Source: Actinophytocola gossypii (GTDB taxonomy: Bacteria; Actinomycetota; Actinomycetes; Mycobacteriales; Pseudonocardiaceae). From it: 41,955 nucleotides of DNA. The notes under the pieces were generated by a model. That model was given only the letters and a program-made list of their open reading frames with translations, searched no databases and was not told where the DNA came from. Within the stretch, counting starts at the first letter, position 1; the number at the start of each line of letters is the position of its first letter. A program made the position numbers and the translations under genes. The DNA is taken from the NCBI RefSeq assembly GCF_025165815.1, contig NZ_JAFFZE010000034.1:1-41955 (forward strand). Direction: 5' to 3'. Of the stretch, positions 31,656 to 40,571 are shown piece after piece.

Positions 31656-32558
31656 ATGCGTGCCAGCTTTGTGTTCAGTGAGGTGCTGACCGGCCTCCGG
31701 CGCAACGTGACGATGACCGTGGCGATGATTCTCACCACGATGATCTCCCTCGCGCTGCTCGGCCTCGGCCTTCTGGTCGTCCGGATGGTCGACAACACCC
31801 AGGACGTGTACGAGGACGAGGTCGACGTCAACGTCTACCTCACCAACGACATCAGCGCGAACGACCCCGAGTGCGCGCAGGACCCCTGTGCCGGCCTGCG
31901 CGCGCAGCTGGAGTCGGACCCGGCTGTCGAGGTGGTCAGCTTCGAGAACCGGCAGCAGGCCTACGACCGCTTCCAGCAGATCTTCGAGGCCCAGCCGGAG
32001 CTGCTCAAGCTCGTGCGGCCCGAGTCGCTGCCGGCGTCGTTCAACGTCCAGTTGAAGGACCCGAGCCGCGCGGACGTGATCACGCAGACCTACTCCGGCA
32101 GCGTGGGCGTCGACTCGATCGTCGACGAGAGCGAGTTCCTCGAACGGTTGTTCAACGTGTTCAACGGTGTACGGGACGTGACCTTCGCGGTCGCGCTGGT
32201 GCAGGCCGTGGCCGCGTTGCTGCTGATCTCCAACACCGTGCAGGTGTCCGCGTTCACCAGACGCACGGAGGTCAACATCATGCGGCTGGTGGGCGCGACC
32301 AGGTGGTACACCCAGCTACCGTTCCTGCTCGAGGCGGTGGTCGCCGGCCTGATCGGCGCGATCCTGGCCATCGGGCTGCTGGTGGCGTTCAAGGCGTGGT
32401 TCTTCGACAGCGTGCTCAGCGGAGTGTTCTCCACCGGGGTGATCAGTCCGGTCAGCGGGTTGGACATCCTACTGGTGTCCCCATGGCTGCTGTTGACCTC
32501 GATCGGCATCTCCGCGACCACCGGATACGTGACGCTACGGCTGTACGTGCGGCAATAA
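31656..32558 (+). CDS. ftsX: Cell-division permease-like protein FtsX
   Basis: A 300-residue membrane protein with four predicted transmembrane helices: one near 20-43 (TMTVAMILTTMISLALLGLG) and three in the C-terminal half (~170-195, ~222-250, ~270-295). A large extracellular loop (~45-165) would bind peptidoglycan hydrolases or their activators. The motif SAFTRRTEVNIMRLVGATRWYTQLPFLLEA in the FtsX/MacB domain is typical. It carries a cysteine pair (ECAQDPCAG, ~69-76) in the extracellular loop that could form a disulfide, as seen in mycobacterial FtsX. It partners with FtsE. Confidence 0.96.
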   Translation: MRASFVFSEVLTGLRRNVTMTVAMILTTMISLALLGLGLLVVRMVDNTQDVYEDEVDVNVYLTNDISANDPECAQDPCAGLRAQLESDPAVEVVSFENRQQAYDRFQQIFEAQPELLKLVRPESLPASFNVQLKDPSRADVITQTYSGSVGVDSIVDESEFLERLFNVFNGVRDVTFAVALVQAVAALLLISNTVQVSAFTRRTEVNIMRLVGATRWYTQLPFLLEAVVAGLIGAILAIGLLVAFKAWFFDSVLSGVFSTGVISPVSGLDILLVSPWLLLTSIGISATTGYVTLRLYVRQ

Positions 32559-32588
32559 CCGGGTGCGCGGGCACGTAGAGTTGTCGTC

Positions 32589-33065
32589 ATGTCCAAGGAA
32601 CGCGGCCAGAAGGTCATCGCGCAGAACCGCAAGGCGCGGCACGACTACGCGATCCTGGACACCTACGAGGCCGGGGTCGCGCTGGTCGGCACCGAGGTGA
32701 AGTCGCTGCGGCTCGGCCGGGCCTCCCTGGTGGACGCCTTCGCCACGGTCGACGACGGCGAGGTGTGGCTGCGCAACCTGCACATCCCGGAGTACGTGCT
32801 CGGCACGTGGACCAACCACACGCCGCGGCGCACCCGCAAGCTGCTGCTGCACCGCAAGGAGATCGAGCGGCTGATCGGCAAGACCAGGGAGAGCGGGCTG
32901 TCGCTGGTCCCGCTGTCGCTGTACTTCAAGGACGGCAAGGTCAAGGTCGAACTGGCGCTGGCCAAGGGCAAGAAGGCCTACGACAAGCGCCAGGCGCTGG
33001 CCAAGCGGGACGCGGAGCGGGAGATCGCCAAGGTCGCCGGGCGGCGGGCGAAGGGCCGCCTGTGA
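32589..33065 (+). CDS. smpB: SsrA-binding protein SmpB
   Basis: A 158-residue SmpB, the obligate tmRNA partner for rescuing stalled ribosomes. It shows [44 protein letters not shown] at the N-terminus, the HIPEY and [12 protein letters not shown] strands, and the basic C-terminal tail ([19 protein letters not shown]..., ending KGRL) that enters the mRNA channel. ATG 32589 has TAGAGT (32576-32581) with a 7-nt spacer, a leaderless start. Its TGA overlaps the GTG of the next gene (GTGA). The RNA partner ssrA lies at 41424. Confidence 0.97.
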   Translation: MSKERGQKVIAQNRKARHDYAILDTYEAGVALVGTEVKSLRLGRASLVDAFATVDDGEVWLRNLHIPEYVLGTWTNHTPRRTRKLLLHRKEIERLIGKTRESGLSLVPLSLYFKDGKVKVELALAKGKKAYDKRQALAKRDAEREIAKVAGRRAKGRL

Positions 33066-33955
33066 ACGATTCCGACGTCCCCGGGTTCGTCGCCTCGCTG
33101 GGGCTGCCCGGGCTCGTCGACCTGCACGTGCACTTCCTGCCGGAGCAGGTGGAGCGCAAGGTGTGGGCGTTCTTCGACCGCGCCGTCGAGGAGTACGGCA
33201 CGCCGTGGCCGATCCGGTACCGGCTACCGGCCGACGAGCGGCTCGCGGTGCTGCGCGGGCTGGGCGTGCTGGCGTTCGCGCCGCTGGTCTACCCGCACAA
33301 GCCGGGCATGGCGGCGTGGCTGAACGACTGGGTGCTCGACTTCGCGGCCCGCACGCCAGGCGCGGTGCCGACGGCGACCATCCACCCCGAACCGGACGTC
33401 GCCGACTACCTGGCCAAGGCGCTCGCCGCGGGGGCGCGGTGCGTGAAGGCCCACGTGCAGGTCGGCGCGTACGACCCGCGTGACCCGGTGCTCGACCCGG
33501 CGTGGGGGCTGCTGGCCGAGGCCGGGGTGCCGGTCGTGGTGCACTGCGGGCACGGGCCGCTGCGTGGCGAGTTCACCGGCCTGGACGTGTTCGCCCAGGT
33601 CCTGGCCCGGCACCCGCGGCTGGTCGCGGTCCTCGCGCACGCCGGGGCGCCGGACTTCGCCGGCGCGCTGGACCTGCTGGCCCGGTACCCGAGGGCGCAC
33701 CTCGACACGACGATGGTCGGCGTGCCGTTCAACGCGGCGGACCGGAGCCTGCCGGCGGACTGGGCGGCGCGGCTGGTGGACGTCGCCGACCGGGTGGCGC
33801 TGGGCACGGACTTCCCGAACATCCCGTACGACTACGCGGTACAGCTGGACGCGATCGCGTCCTGGGCGCGGGCCGACGACCGGCTCGGCGACGCGTTCCT
33901 GCGGTCCGTGCTGTACGAGACGCCGCGACGGCTGCTCGCTCTGGGCGAACGCTAG
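33062..33955 (+). CDS. Amidohydrolase-family (TIM-barrel metal-dependent hydrolase) protein
   Basis: A 297-residue amidohydrolase-2 type protein. Candidate metal ligands are HxH (His22, His24 in [10 protein letters not shown]), the histidines in VVHCGHGP and LAHAGAPDF, and Asp in [17 protein letters not shown] supplies the strand-4 region. This resembles 2-amino-3-carboxymuconate-semialdehyde decarboxylase-like hydrolases; the true substrate is unknown. GTG 33062 overlaps the smpB stop as GTGA, so it is translationally coupled to smpB. It ends 63 bp before lon. Confidence 0.85.
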   Translation: MNDSDVPGFVASLGLPGLVDLHVHFLPEQVERKVWAFFDRAVEEYGTPWPIRYRLPADERLAVLRGLGVLAFAPLVYPHKPGMAAWLNDWVLDFAARTPGAVPTATIHPEPDVADYLAKALAAGARCVKAHVQVGAYDPRDPVLDPAWGLLAEAGVPVVVHCGHGPLRGEFTGLDVFAQVLARHPRLVAVLAHAGAPDFAGALDLLARYPRAHLDTTMVGVPFNAADRSLPADWAARLVDVADRVALGTDFPNIPYDYAVQLDAIASWARADDRLGDAFLRSVLYETPRRLLALGER

Positions 33956-33981
33956 CCGGAAACAACCGGACCCCACCGTGG

Positions 33982-34002
33982 GTTGAGTAGGACAAGCTCA
34001 AC
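33982..34002 (+). promoter_or_regulatory. HAIR-type HspR operator upstream of lon
   Basis: GTTGAGT-n7-GCTCAAC, a perfect 6-bp inverted repeat (GTTGAG/CTCAAC) with the spacing of the HspR consensus CTTGAGT-n7-ACTCAAG; it matches at 11 of 14 positions. It ends 16 bp before the lon ATG, next to the GGAGG ribosome-binding site. In streptomycetes lon is known to be repressed by HspR. Confidence 0.75.
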
Positions 34003-34018
34003 TTTGGAGGGTGTTCTC

Positions 34019-36388
34019 ATGGCAGAGTCGATGACGCTCCCGGTGTTGCCCCTGGACGACACGGTGCTGCTGCCGGGCATGGTGGTGCCGATCCGGCTCG
34101 CCGGGACCGATGGGGCGGAGGTCCGCGCGGCGGTCGAGGCCGCCCAGGCGGTCGCCGAAGGGGACAAGCCGAGGGTCGTGATGGTGCCCCGGCTGGACGG
34201 CAAGTACGCCAGGGTCGGTGCGCTCGGCGTGGTCGAGCAGGTCGGTCGGCTGCCCGCCGGTCAGCTCGCCGCCGTGGTGCGCGGCACCGAGCGGGTGCGC
34301 ATCGGCGCCGGTACCACCGGGCCGGGCGCGGCGCTGTGGGTGCAGGCCGAGGTGGCGGAGGTGCCGCCGGCCGACGAGCGGACCCGGGAGCTGGCCAGGG
34401 AGTACAAGTCGCTGGTCATCACCATGCTCCAGCAGCGCAGCGCCTGGCAGGTCGTCGACTCCGTGCAGCAGGAGGACGACCCGTCCGCGCTCGCCGACAT
34501 GGCCGGCTACGCGCCCTACCTGACCGACGAGCAGAAGGTCTGGCTGCTGGAGACCGCGGACGTGACCGAGCGCCTGGAGAAGCTGCTCGAGTGGGGCCGC
34601 GAGCACCTGGCCGAGCTCGACGTCGCCGAGACCATCCGCAAGGACGTCCAGGAGGGCATGGAGCGCCAGCAGCGCGAGTTCCTGCTGCGCCAGCAGCTCG
34701 CCGCGATCCGCAAGGAGCTGGCCGAGCTGGACGGCAGGCCGGAGTCCGAGGAGCAGGACTACCGCGCCCGGGTCGAGGCCGCCGCGCTGCCGGAAGCGGT
34801 GCACGAGGCGGCGATGGCCGAGGTCGACAAGCTGGAGCGGACCTCCGACCAGTCGCCCGAGGTCGGCTGGATCCGGACCTGGCTGGACACGGTGCTGGAG
34901 ATGCCGTGGAACACCCGCACCGAGGACGCCTACGACATCACCGGCGCCCGCGAGGTGCTGGACGCCGACCACGCCGGGCTCGAGGACGTGAAGGACCGGA
35001 TCGTCGAGTACCTGGCCGTGCGCAAGCGCCGCGACGAGCGGGGGCTCGGGGTCGTCGGCGGCCGGCGCAGCGGGGCCGTGCTGGCGCTCGCCGGTCCGCC
35101 CGGGGTCGGCAAGACCTCGCTCGGCGAGTCGGTCGCCCGCGCGATGGGGCGGAAGTTCGTCCGGGTCGCGCTCGGCGGCGTGCGGGACGAGGCGGAGATC
35201 CGGGGGCACCGGCGCACCTACGTCGGCGCGCTGCCCGGCCGGCTGGTCCGGGCGATCAAGGAGGCCGGCTCGATGAACCCGGTCGTGCTGCTCGACGAGA
35301 TCGACAAGGTCGGCGCCGACTACCGGGGCGACCCGACCGCGGCACTGCTCGAGGTGCTGGACCCGGCGCAGAACCACACGTTCCGGGACCACTACCTGGA
35401 GGTCGAGCTGGACCTGTCGGACGTGGTGTTCCTGGCCACGGCGAACGTGGTCGAGCAGATCCCGGCGCCGCTGCTGGACCGGATGGAGCTGGTCACCCTC
35501 GACGGGTACACCGAGGAGGAGAAGGTCACCATCGCGCGCGACCACCTGCTGCCCCGGCAGCTGGAGCGCGCCGGCCTGACCGCCGAGGAGGTGACCGTCA
35601 CCGACGACGCGCTGCGGCTGATGGCCGGCGAGTACACCCGTGAGGCCGGGGTGCGGCAGCTGGAGCGGGCGATCGCGCGGGTGCTGCGGAAGATCACCGC
35701 GCAGCTGGCGGTCTCGGCGGTGACGCTGCCGCTGACCGTCGACGTCGGCGACCTGCGCGGGTACCTGGGCCAGCCGAAGCACACGCCGGAGTCGGCGGAG
35801 CGGACGGCCGTGCCCGGCGTCGCGACCGGCCTCGCGGTCACCGGCGCGGGCGGCGACGTGCTGTTCGTCGAGGCGTCGGTGGCGCCGTCCGAGTCCGGGG
35901 CGACGGGTGTGACGCTGACCGGGCAACTGGGCGACGTGATGAAGGAGTCGGCGCAGATCGCGCTGTCGTACCTGCGCTCGCACGGCGCCGACCTGGACGT
36001 GCCGGTGGACTCGCTGTCCGAGCAGGGTGTGCACGTGCACGTTCCGGCCGGTGCGGTGCCGAAGGACGGCCCGTCCGCCGGCGTCACGATGACGACCGCG
36101 CTGGCGTCGCTGCTGTCCGGGCGCCCGGTACGCGCGGACGTGGCGATGACCGGGGAGGTGTCGCTGACCGGCCGGGTGCTGCCGATCGGCGGGGTGAAGC
36201 AGAAGCTGCTCGCCGCGCACCGGGCCGGGATCACCACGGTCGTGCTGCCCAAGCGCAACGAGCCCGACCTGGACGACGTGCCGGCGTCGGTGCTGGACGA
36301 GCTGACCGTGCACCTGGCCGCCGACGTCCGCGAGGTGCTGGACGTCGCCCTTGCCCCGGCCCCCGCGATGGCGACCGCCGCCGCGTGA
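34019..36388 (+). CDS. lon: ATP-dependent Lon protease
   Basis: A 789-residue cytoplasmic LonA. The N-terminal substrate-binding domain begins TLPVLPLDDTVLLPGMVVP; the AAA+ module has Walker A LAGPPGVGKTSL and Walker B VLLDEIDKVG; and the proteolytic domain holds the Ser-Lys dyad in KDGPSAGVTMTTAL and GGVKQKLLAAHRAG. The length and domain order are typical. ATG 34019 has a strong GGAGG at 8-nt spacing; the nearby HAIR repeat predicts heat-shock control by HspR. lon lies within the ribosome-rescue neighbourhood: tmRNA-tagged proteins are degraded by Lon and Clp in other bacteria. Confidence 0.97.
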   Translation: MAESMTLPVLPLDDTVLLPGMVVPIRLAGTDGAEVRAAVEAAQAVAEGDKPRVVMVPRLDGKYARVGALGVVEQVGRLPAGQLAAVVRGTERVRIGAGTTGPGAALWVQAEVAEVPPADERTRELAREYKSLVITMLQQRSAWQVVDSVQQEDDPSALADMAGYAPYLTDEQKVWLLETADVTERLEKLLEWGREHLAELDVAETIRKDVQEGMERQQREFLLRQQLAAIRKELAELDGRPESEEQDYRARVEAAALPEAVHEAAMAEVDKLERTSDQSPEVGWIRTWLDTVLEMPWNTRTEDAYDITGAREVLDADHAGLEDVKDRIVEYLAVRKRRDERGLGVVGGRRSGAVLALAGPPGVGKTSLGESVARAMGRKFVRVALGGVRDEAEIRGHRRTYVGALPGRLVRAIKEAGSMNPVVLLDEIDKVGADYRGDPTAALLEVLDPAQNHTFRDHYLEVELDLSDVVFLATANVVEQIPAPLLDRMELVTLDGYTEEEKVTIARDHLLPRQLERAGLTAEEVTVTDDALRLMAGEYTREAGVRQLERAIARVLRKITAQLAVSAVTLPLTVDVGDLRGYLGQPKHTPESAERTAVPGVATGLAVTGAGGDVLFVEASVAPSESGATGVTLTGQLGDVMKESAQIALSYLRSHGADLDVPVDSLSEQGVHVHVPAGAVPKDGPSAGVTMTTALASLLSGRPVRADVAMTGEVSLTGRVLPIGGVKQKLLAAHRAGITTVVLPKRNEPDLDDVPASVLDELTVHLAADVREVLDVALAPAPAMATAAA

Positions 36389-36452
36389 CGACTCGGGGGG
36401 CCGGGCGCGTCCCGGCCCTCCCGGCGCGGCGGGCGTGCAGCAGGATGGTCCG

Positions 36453-38723
36453 GTGGGCGCACCGTTGAGCCGACCGACCGCCGACAGCACGGCCGTCGCC
36501 GAGTCGTGGCTGCACTCCCAGCGGGACCTGCACGCCCTGCTCGAGGAGGCGCTGACCGACCCGGACATCGCCGAGGCGCTGGAAGAGGAGGGGATTCCCC
36601 CGGCCGAGGCGCGCAGCACCACCATCGAGGACCCGAACGTCCTCGCCGCACTGCGTGACATCCGCGAATGGCGACGGGTGTGGACCGACGACGTGTCGGT
36701 CCGGAACTGGGGCCTGCGCTCCGGGCGGCTGGCCGGGCTCCGGCCCGGTGTCCGGCTCGTCATCGCCACGCTCGTGGTCGTGGCGTATCTCGGGCTGACC
36801 TTCGCGTCGGTGCCGGTCATGCCGTTCTGGGCGAACCTGCTCAGCCTCGCCGGGTTCGTGGCCACCGTCGGGTTCGCGGTCGGCCTCGCCGGCGAGGAGG
36901 TGTGGAGCGTGGTCATCGCCGTACGCAACGCTCGCGACTGGCGGAACTGGCGCCGGTACGCGCTCGACGAGGTCGTGCTGCCACGGCTGCGCCAGTTCAT
37001 CGACGAGCGGCGTGCGCCCGATTACGACACCACGCTGGCGATCGAGCACGTGTACAGCCTGTACCAGGAGGAGGACGACGCTCCGGTCATCGTCACCTCG
37101 GCCGGGCAGCGGCTGCGGCGGATCATGGCGCGTCCCACCTCGGACGCCGTGGCCATCGCCGGCTACCGGGGCGTGGGCAAGACCACCGCGATCCGTGCGG
37201 CCGCGCGGGGGATGTTCAGCGACCCCGGGGTGGCCGTGCCGCTGGGTGTGGTCGTTTCGGCGCCGTCCCGGTACGAGGCCCGGGACTTCGTGCTCCACCT
37301 GCACGCGGTACTCGCGAAGCGGGTGCTCGCGCTGACCGGATCGCTGCTCGACCTGCCGCGCGACGGGGACCAGCCCAGGGCCGGCCGGCTGATCCGCCTC
37401 GGCCGGGCGGCGGTGAACCGGCTGGTGCGGCTCGTCGTCGTGACCGCCCCGCTACTCGGCGCGGCGTACCTGGCCGATCCCGCGGGGGTGCGGCACCTCG
37501 GTGCCGCTGTGATCGCGGACTTCCCGGGATACCTGCTGGACCTGTTGTGGGTCTTCGACGACCGGCCAGTGGGCCTGCGGGTGAACACGGTCGCCGGCAT
37601 CCTCCTCACCGGCGCCGCGGCGGCGCCGGTGATAGTGGTGCTCACGACGCTGTCCCGGCTGGTGGACTGGCTGCGGCGGCTCTCCCGGTCGGCTCGGCAG
37701 CCGGAGGTGGCCGCGCTGCGCGCCGAGGCGGTGCGGCAGCTCGACCGCATCCGGTTCCTGCAGACCTACACCAGCGGCTGGTCCGGCAAGGTCGGCATCC
37801 CGCTGCCCGGTTCCGATCTGGGCTGGACGCGGGGCAGCCAGCGCGCCGAGCAGCAGCTCACCCACCCCGAGGTCGTCGAGGCGTTCCGCGAGTTCGCCGG
37901 CCAGGCGGCCGCCGTGCTCATCCGCCGCCGTGCGATCGAGCGGATCCTGGTCGCCGTCGACGAACTGGACAAGATCGCCGAGCCGGAGAAGGCGCACGAG
38001 TTCGTCAACGACATCAAGGGGATCTTCGGGGTCGAGGGGTGCCTGTTCCTGGTCGCGGTGTCCGAGGACGCGATCTCCGCGTTCGAGCGGCGCGGGCTGC
38101 CGGTCCGGGACGCCTTCGACAGCGCGTTCTCCGAGATGATCCGGATGGACCCGTTCACGCTCGAGGAGAGCCGTCGCTGGATGGGGCGGCGGCTGCTCGG
38201 GGTGCCGGTGCCGTTCAGCTGCCTGTGCCACTGCCTGTCCGGCGGTCTGCCGCGGGACCTTCGGCGCAGCACCGTCGACATGATCAACATCTCGCAGGCG
38301 ACCGACTCGCGCGACCTCGAGTCGATCACCGCGGCGATGGTCGGTCTGGAGCTGGACCGCAAGGCACACGCGTTCGCAGCGGCCGCGCGTCGGCTCGACG
38401 ACAGCGCGGAGGCCACCGAGCATCTCGCGGACCTGCTGCTGATCCCCTTGACCAGGACGCCGGCCGAACTGCTCGAACTCGCCGGACGGCTCGCACCCGG
38501 TGCGGAGTCGGCGATGCCCGGGTTGCGGTGGCAGAGCGCGTGCTTCGTGCTGTTCTGCGCGACCGTCCGCCAGGTGTTCACCAACGACCTCACCGAGTCC
38601 GGCCTGGCCCTCGGGGTCGAGCTGCTGGGCACCGCCCGGGTGCAGCTCGCCGTCGATCCTCGGGTGGCGTGGCGGGTGGTGTGCGACGTCCGGGAACGCT
38701 ACGGCCTGCCGGCGCCAGGCTGA
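36453..38723 (+). CDS. Predicted KAP-like P-loop NTPase with inserted membrane helices
   Basis: A 756-residue protein not assigned to a named gene. Order: acidic N-terminal region (1-95); two transmembrane segments (~101-118 and 125-148); a Walker A GYRGVGKTT (237-245); another hydrophobic block (322-400) with two or three helices between Walker A and Walker B; Walker B ILVAVDELDK (498-507, Asp503/Glu504); a sensor-1-like FLVAVSEDA (532-540); a FSEMIRMDPFTLEE segment (559-572); and an Arg-finger/sensor-2-like GLPRDLRR (598-605). Membrane helices inserted between Walker A and B, a D-E-x-D Walker B and the PRxxRR motif are the architecture of KAP NTPases. GTG 36453 has a CAGGAT -10 with a 6-nt spacer. 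It converges head-on with the response regulator, with a single base between stops. Some KAP proteins act in phage exclusion; that role here is speculative. Confidence 0.7.
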   Translation: MGAPLSRPTADSTAVAESWLHSQRDLHALLEEALTDPDIAEALEEEGIPPAEARSTTIEDPNVLAALRDIREWRRVWTDDVSVRNWGLRSGRLAGLRPGVRLVIATLVVVAYLGLTFASVPVMPFWANLLSLAGFVATVGFAVGLAGEEVWSVVIAVRNARDWRNWRRYALDEVVLPRLRQFIDERRAPDYDTTLAIEHVYSLYQEEDDAPVIVTSAGQRLRRIMARPTSDAVAIAGYRGVGKTTAIRAAARGMFSDPGVAVPLGVVVSAPSRYEARDFVLHLHAVLAKRVLALTGSLLDLPRDGDQPRAGRLIRLGRAAVNRLVRLVVVTAPLLGAAYLADPAGVRHLGAAVIADFPGYLLDLLWVFDDRPVGLRVNTVAGILLTGAAAAPVIVVLTTLSRLVDWLRRLSRSARQPEVAALRAEAVRQLDRIRFLQTYTSGWSGKVGIPLPGSDLGWTRGSQRAEQQLTHPEVVEAFREFAGQAAAVLIRRRAIERILVAVDELDKIAEPEKAHEFVNDIKGIFGVEGCLFLVAVSEDAISAFERRGLPVRDAFDSAFSEMIRMDPFTLEESRRWMGRRLLGVPVPFSCLCHCLSGGLPRDLRRSTVDMINISQATDSRDLESITAAMVGLELDRKAHAFAAAARRLDDSAEATEHLADLLLIPLTRTPAELLELAGRLAPGAESAMPGLRWQSACFVLFCATVRQVFTNDLTESGLALGVELLGTARVQLAVDPRVAWRVVCDVRERYGLPAPG

Positions 38724-38724
38724 G

Positions 38725-39369
38725 TCAGGCGCGTTCCAGGAAGGTCAGGACCGCGCGGACCCTGCGGTGTTCCTCCGAACTCGGTTCCAGGCCGAGCTTG
38801 GAGAAGATGTTGCCGACGTGCTTCTCCACGGCGCCGTCCGAGACGGTCAGGGACTTGGCGATCGCGACGTTCGTCAGGCCCTGGGCCATCAGGCCGAGGA
38901 CCTCGCGCTCGCGCGGGGTCAGGACGTCGATCGGGTTGCGTCGGCCTCGTGCCATCAGCTGCGCGATCACCTCCTGGTCGATGCACGTGCCGCCGCCGGC
39001 GACCCGGTGCACCGCGTCCACGAACTCCGCCACGTCGGCCACCCGTTCCTTGAGCAGGTAGCCGACGCCGCCCGCCCCGCCGGACAGGAGTTCGACCGCG
39101 TAGCGCTCCTCGACGTACTGCGAGAGCACCAGCACCGGCAGGCCGGGCAGCTGCTCGCGCGCCCGCAGCGCCGCCCGCAGGCCCTCGTCGGTGAACGTCG
39201 GCGGCATCCGCACGTCGACGATCGCCAGGTCGGGGCGGTGCTCGCTGACCGCGACCAGCAGGCCCTCACCGTCCTCGACCGCGGCCACGGTCTCGATCTT
39301 CTCGTCGGCCAGCAGGCGCTGGATCCCGGCACGCAGCAGTACGGAGTCCTCCGCGATCACCACGTGCAC
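38725..39369 (-). CDS. NarL/FixJ-family LuxR-type response regulator
   Basis: A 214-residue two-component regulator. The receiver domain has phosphoacceptor Asp52 (LAIVDVRMPP), acidic Glu7-Asp8 and a Lys in YLLKERV; the C-terminal LuxR helix-turn-helix is LTPREREVLGLMAQGLTNVAIAKSL and GAVEKHVGNIFSKLGL. The start overlaps the upstream histidine-kinase stop by 13 bp, so they are co-translated. Targets are unknown; its stop faces that of the KAP-like NTPase across one base. Confidence 0.96.
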   Translation of the reverse strand: MHVVIAEDSVLLRAGIQRLLADEKIETVAAVEDGEGLLVAVSEHRPDLAIVDVRMPPTFTDEGLRAALRAREQLPGLPVLVLSQYVEERYAVELLSGGAGGVGYLLKERVADVAEFVDAVHRVAGGGTCIDQEVIAQLMARGRRNPIDVLTPREREVLGLMAQGLTNVAIAKSLTVSDGAVEKHVGNIFSKLGLEPSSEEHRRVRAVLTFLERA

Positions 39370-40571
39370 GGAAGGTCCGCCCTGATCACTGTCGGCCCAC
39401 CCACGGGGCTCACCACGGTCATCACGCCGTCAATCGTCGCAGCCCGGTCGGCGAGGCCGGCGAGCCCACCTCCCGTCCGCATCGACGCGCCGCCCCCGCC
39501 GTTGTCGGTGATCTCGACGACGACCAGGTCACCGGTGGGACGTTCCTCGCGCCAGGCGTTGACCTTGGCCTCGGTGGCGCCCGAGTGCTTGGCCAGGTTG
39601 GTCAGCGACTCGCCCACGATGAAGTACGCCGTGCTCTCCACCGCGGCCGGCGGGCGGGGGTCGATCGCCACGTGCACCTCGACCGGGACCGGGCACTTCG
39701 CGGCCAGTGACGACAGCGCCGCGTCGAGCCCCCGGTCGCCGAGCACGGCCGGGTAGATGCCGCGGGCCAGGTCGCGCAGCTCGGACACCGCGAGCTTGGC
39801 GTCCGCGTGCGCCTCGTCGATCAGCTCGCGGGCGCTGGCCGGGTCGGCGTCGAGCTTGGACTTCGCCCGGCCGAGACCCATGGCGACCGCGACCAACCGC
39901 TGCTGGGCGCCGTCGTGCAGGTCGCGCTCGATCCGTCGCCGCTCGGCCTCGGCCGCGTCGACGCCCCTGGCCCGGGACGCCTGCAGATGCTCTGCCTTCT
40001 CGGTGAGCTGCTCGGTCTCGTTCGGTCCGAGCAGGGCCTTGGCCAGCATGACGTGCAGCGCGGCGACCACCGGCAGCACGAACAGGCCGATCGGCAGCAG
40101 CACGATGCCGGCGATCGCCAGCCCGAACTCGAAGCAGTGCAGCGGGAACGACGCGACCAGGTACAGCACGTTGCGCCACACCTGCGGGTGCAGCAGCCGG
40201 GCGCGGTAGCGGCGCCAGAACGAGCCGGACTTGTCGAGCTCGATCCTCGGGGTCGGGATGTCGACGCCGAGCGTGCCGCGGATCAGTCCGCGGTTCGCGG
40301 CGGCGAACCCGGAGACCAGCTGGGTGGCGATCAGCAGGATGCCCAGGCCGACCCAGATGACCAGGGTGCCGACGCCGACCGTCAGCAGCACGACGGTGAG
40401 GACGAACGCGACCAGGCTCAGCGGGAAGCCGGCCAGCATGAACAGGGCCGAGCCTGCCCCTCGGCGCAGCAGCGACTGCTCGGTTTCGGGAGCGGGGGGT
40501 GGTGGTGCCACGGGGACAGGATCCCGCTCCGGCGGGTCCGGCACCAGGTACAGGGGCTCAGCGCTGGTCAT
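39357..40571 (-). CDS. Sensor histidine kinase (HisKA_3/NarL-type) with N-terminal membrane Sensor domain
   Basis: A 404-residue kinase. A Pro-rich N-terminus (1-35) is followed by a Sensor-type membrane domain with about four helices in two pairs (~42-88 and ~135-180), a linker (ETEQLTEKAEHLQASR), the dimerisation/phosphoacceptor helix ERRRIERDLHDGAQQ with His219, and an HATPase_c domain (ITDNGGGG, GGLAGLADR). It phosphorylates the co-encoded LuxR regulator by inference from order. ATG 40571 overlaps the upstream sensor-protein stop as ATGA. The membrane domain is paralogous to that upstream protein. Confidence 0.94.
   Translation of the reverse strand: MTSAEPLYLVPDPPERDPVPVAPPPPAPETEQSLLRRGAGSALFMLAGFPLSLVAFVLTVVLLTVGVGTLVIWVGLGILLIATQLVSGFAAANRGLIRGTLGVDIPTPRIELDKSGSFWRRYRARLLHPQVWRNVLYLVASFPLHCFEFGLAIAGIVLLPIGLFVLPVVAALHVMLAKALLGPNETEQLTEKAEHLQASRARGVDAAEAERRRIERDLHDGAQQRLVAVAMGLGRAKSKLDADPASARELIDEAHADAKLAVSELRDLARGIYPAVLGDRGLDAALSSLAAKCPVPVEVHVAIDPRPPAAVESTAYFIVGESLTNLAKHSGATEAKVNAWREERPTGDLVVVEITDNGGGGASMRTGGGLAGLADRAATIDGVMTVVSPVGGPTVIRADLPCTW

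Noticed and set aside
33998-37000. 1000-codon minus-strand ORF opposite lon
   Set aside because: Shadow of lon; it runs across the lon/NTPase gap only because stops are rare at this GC content.
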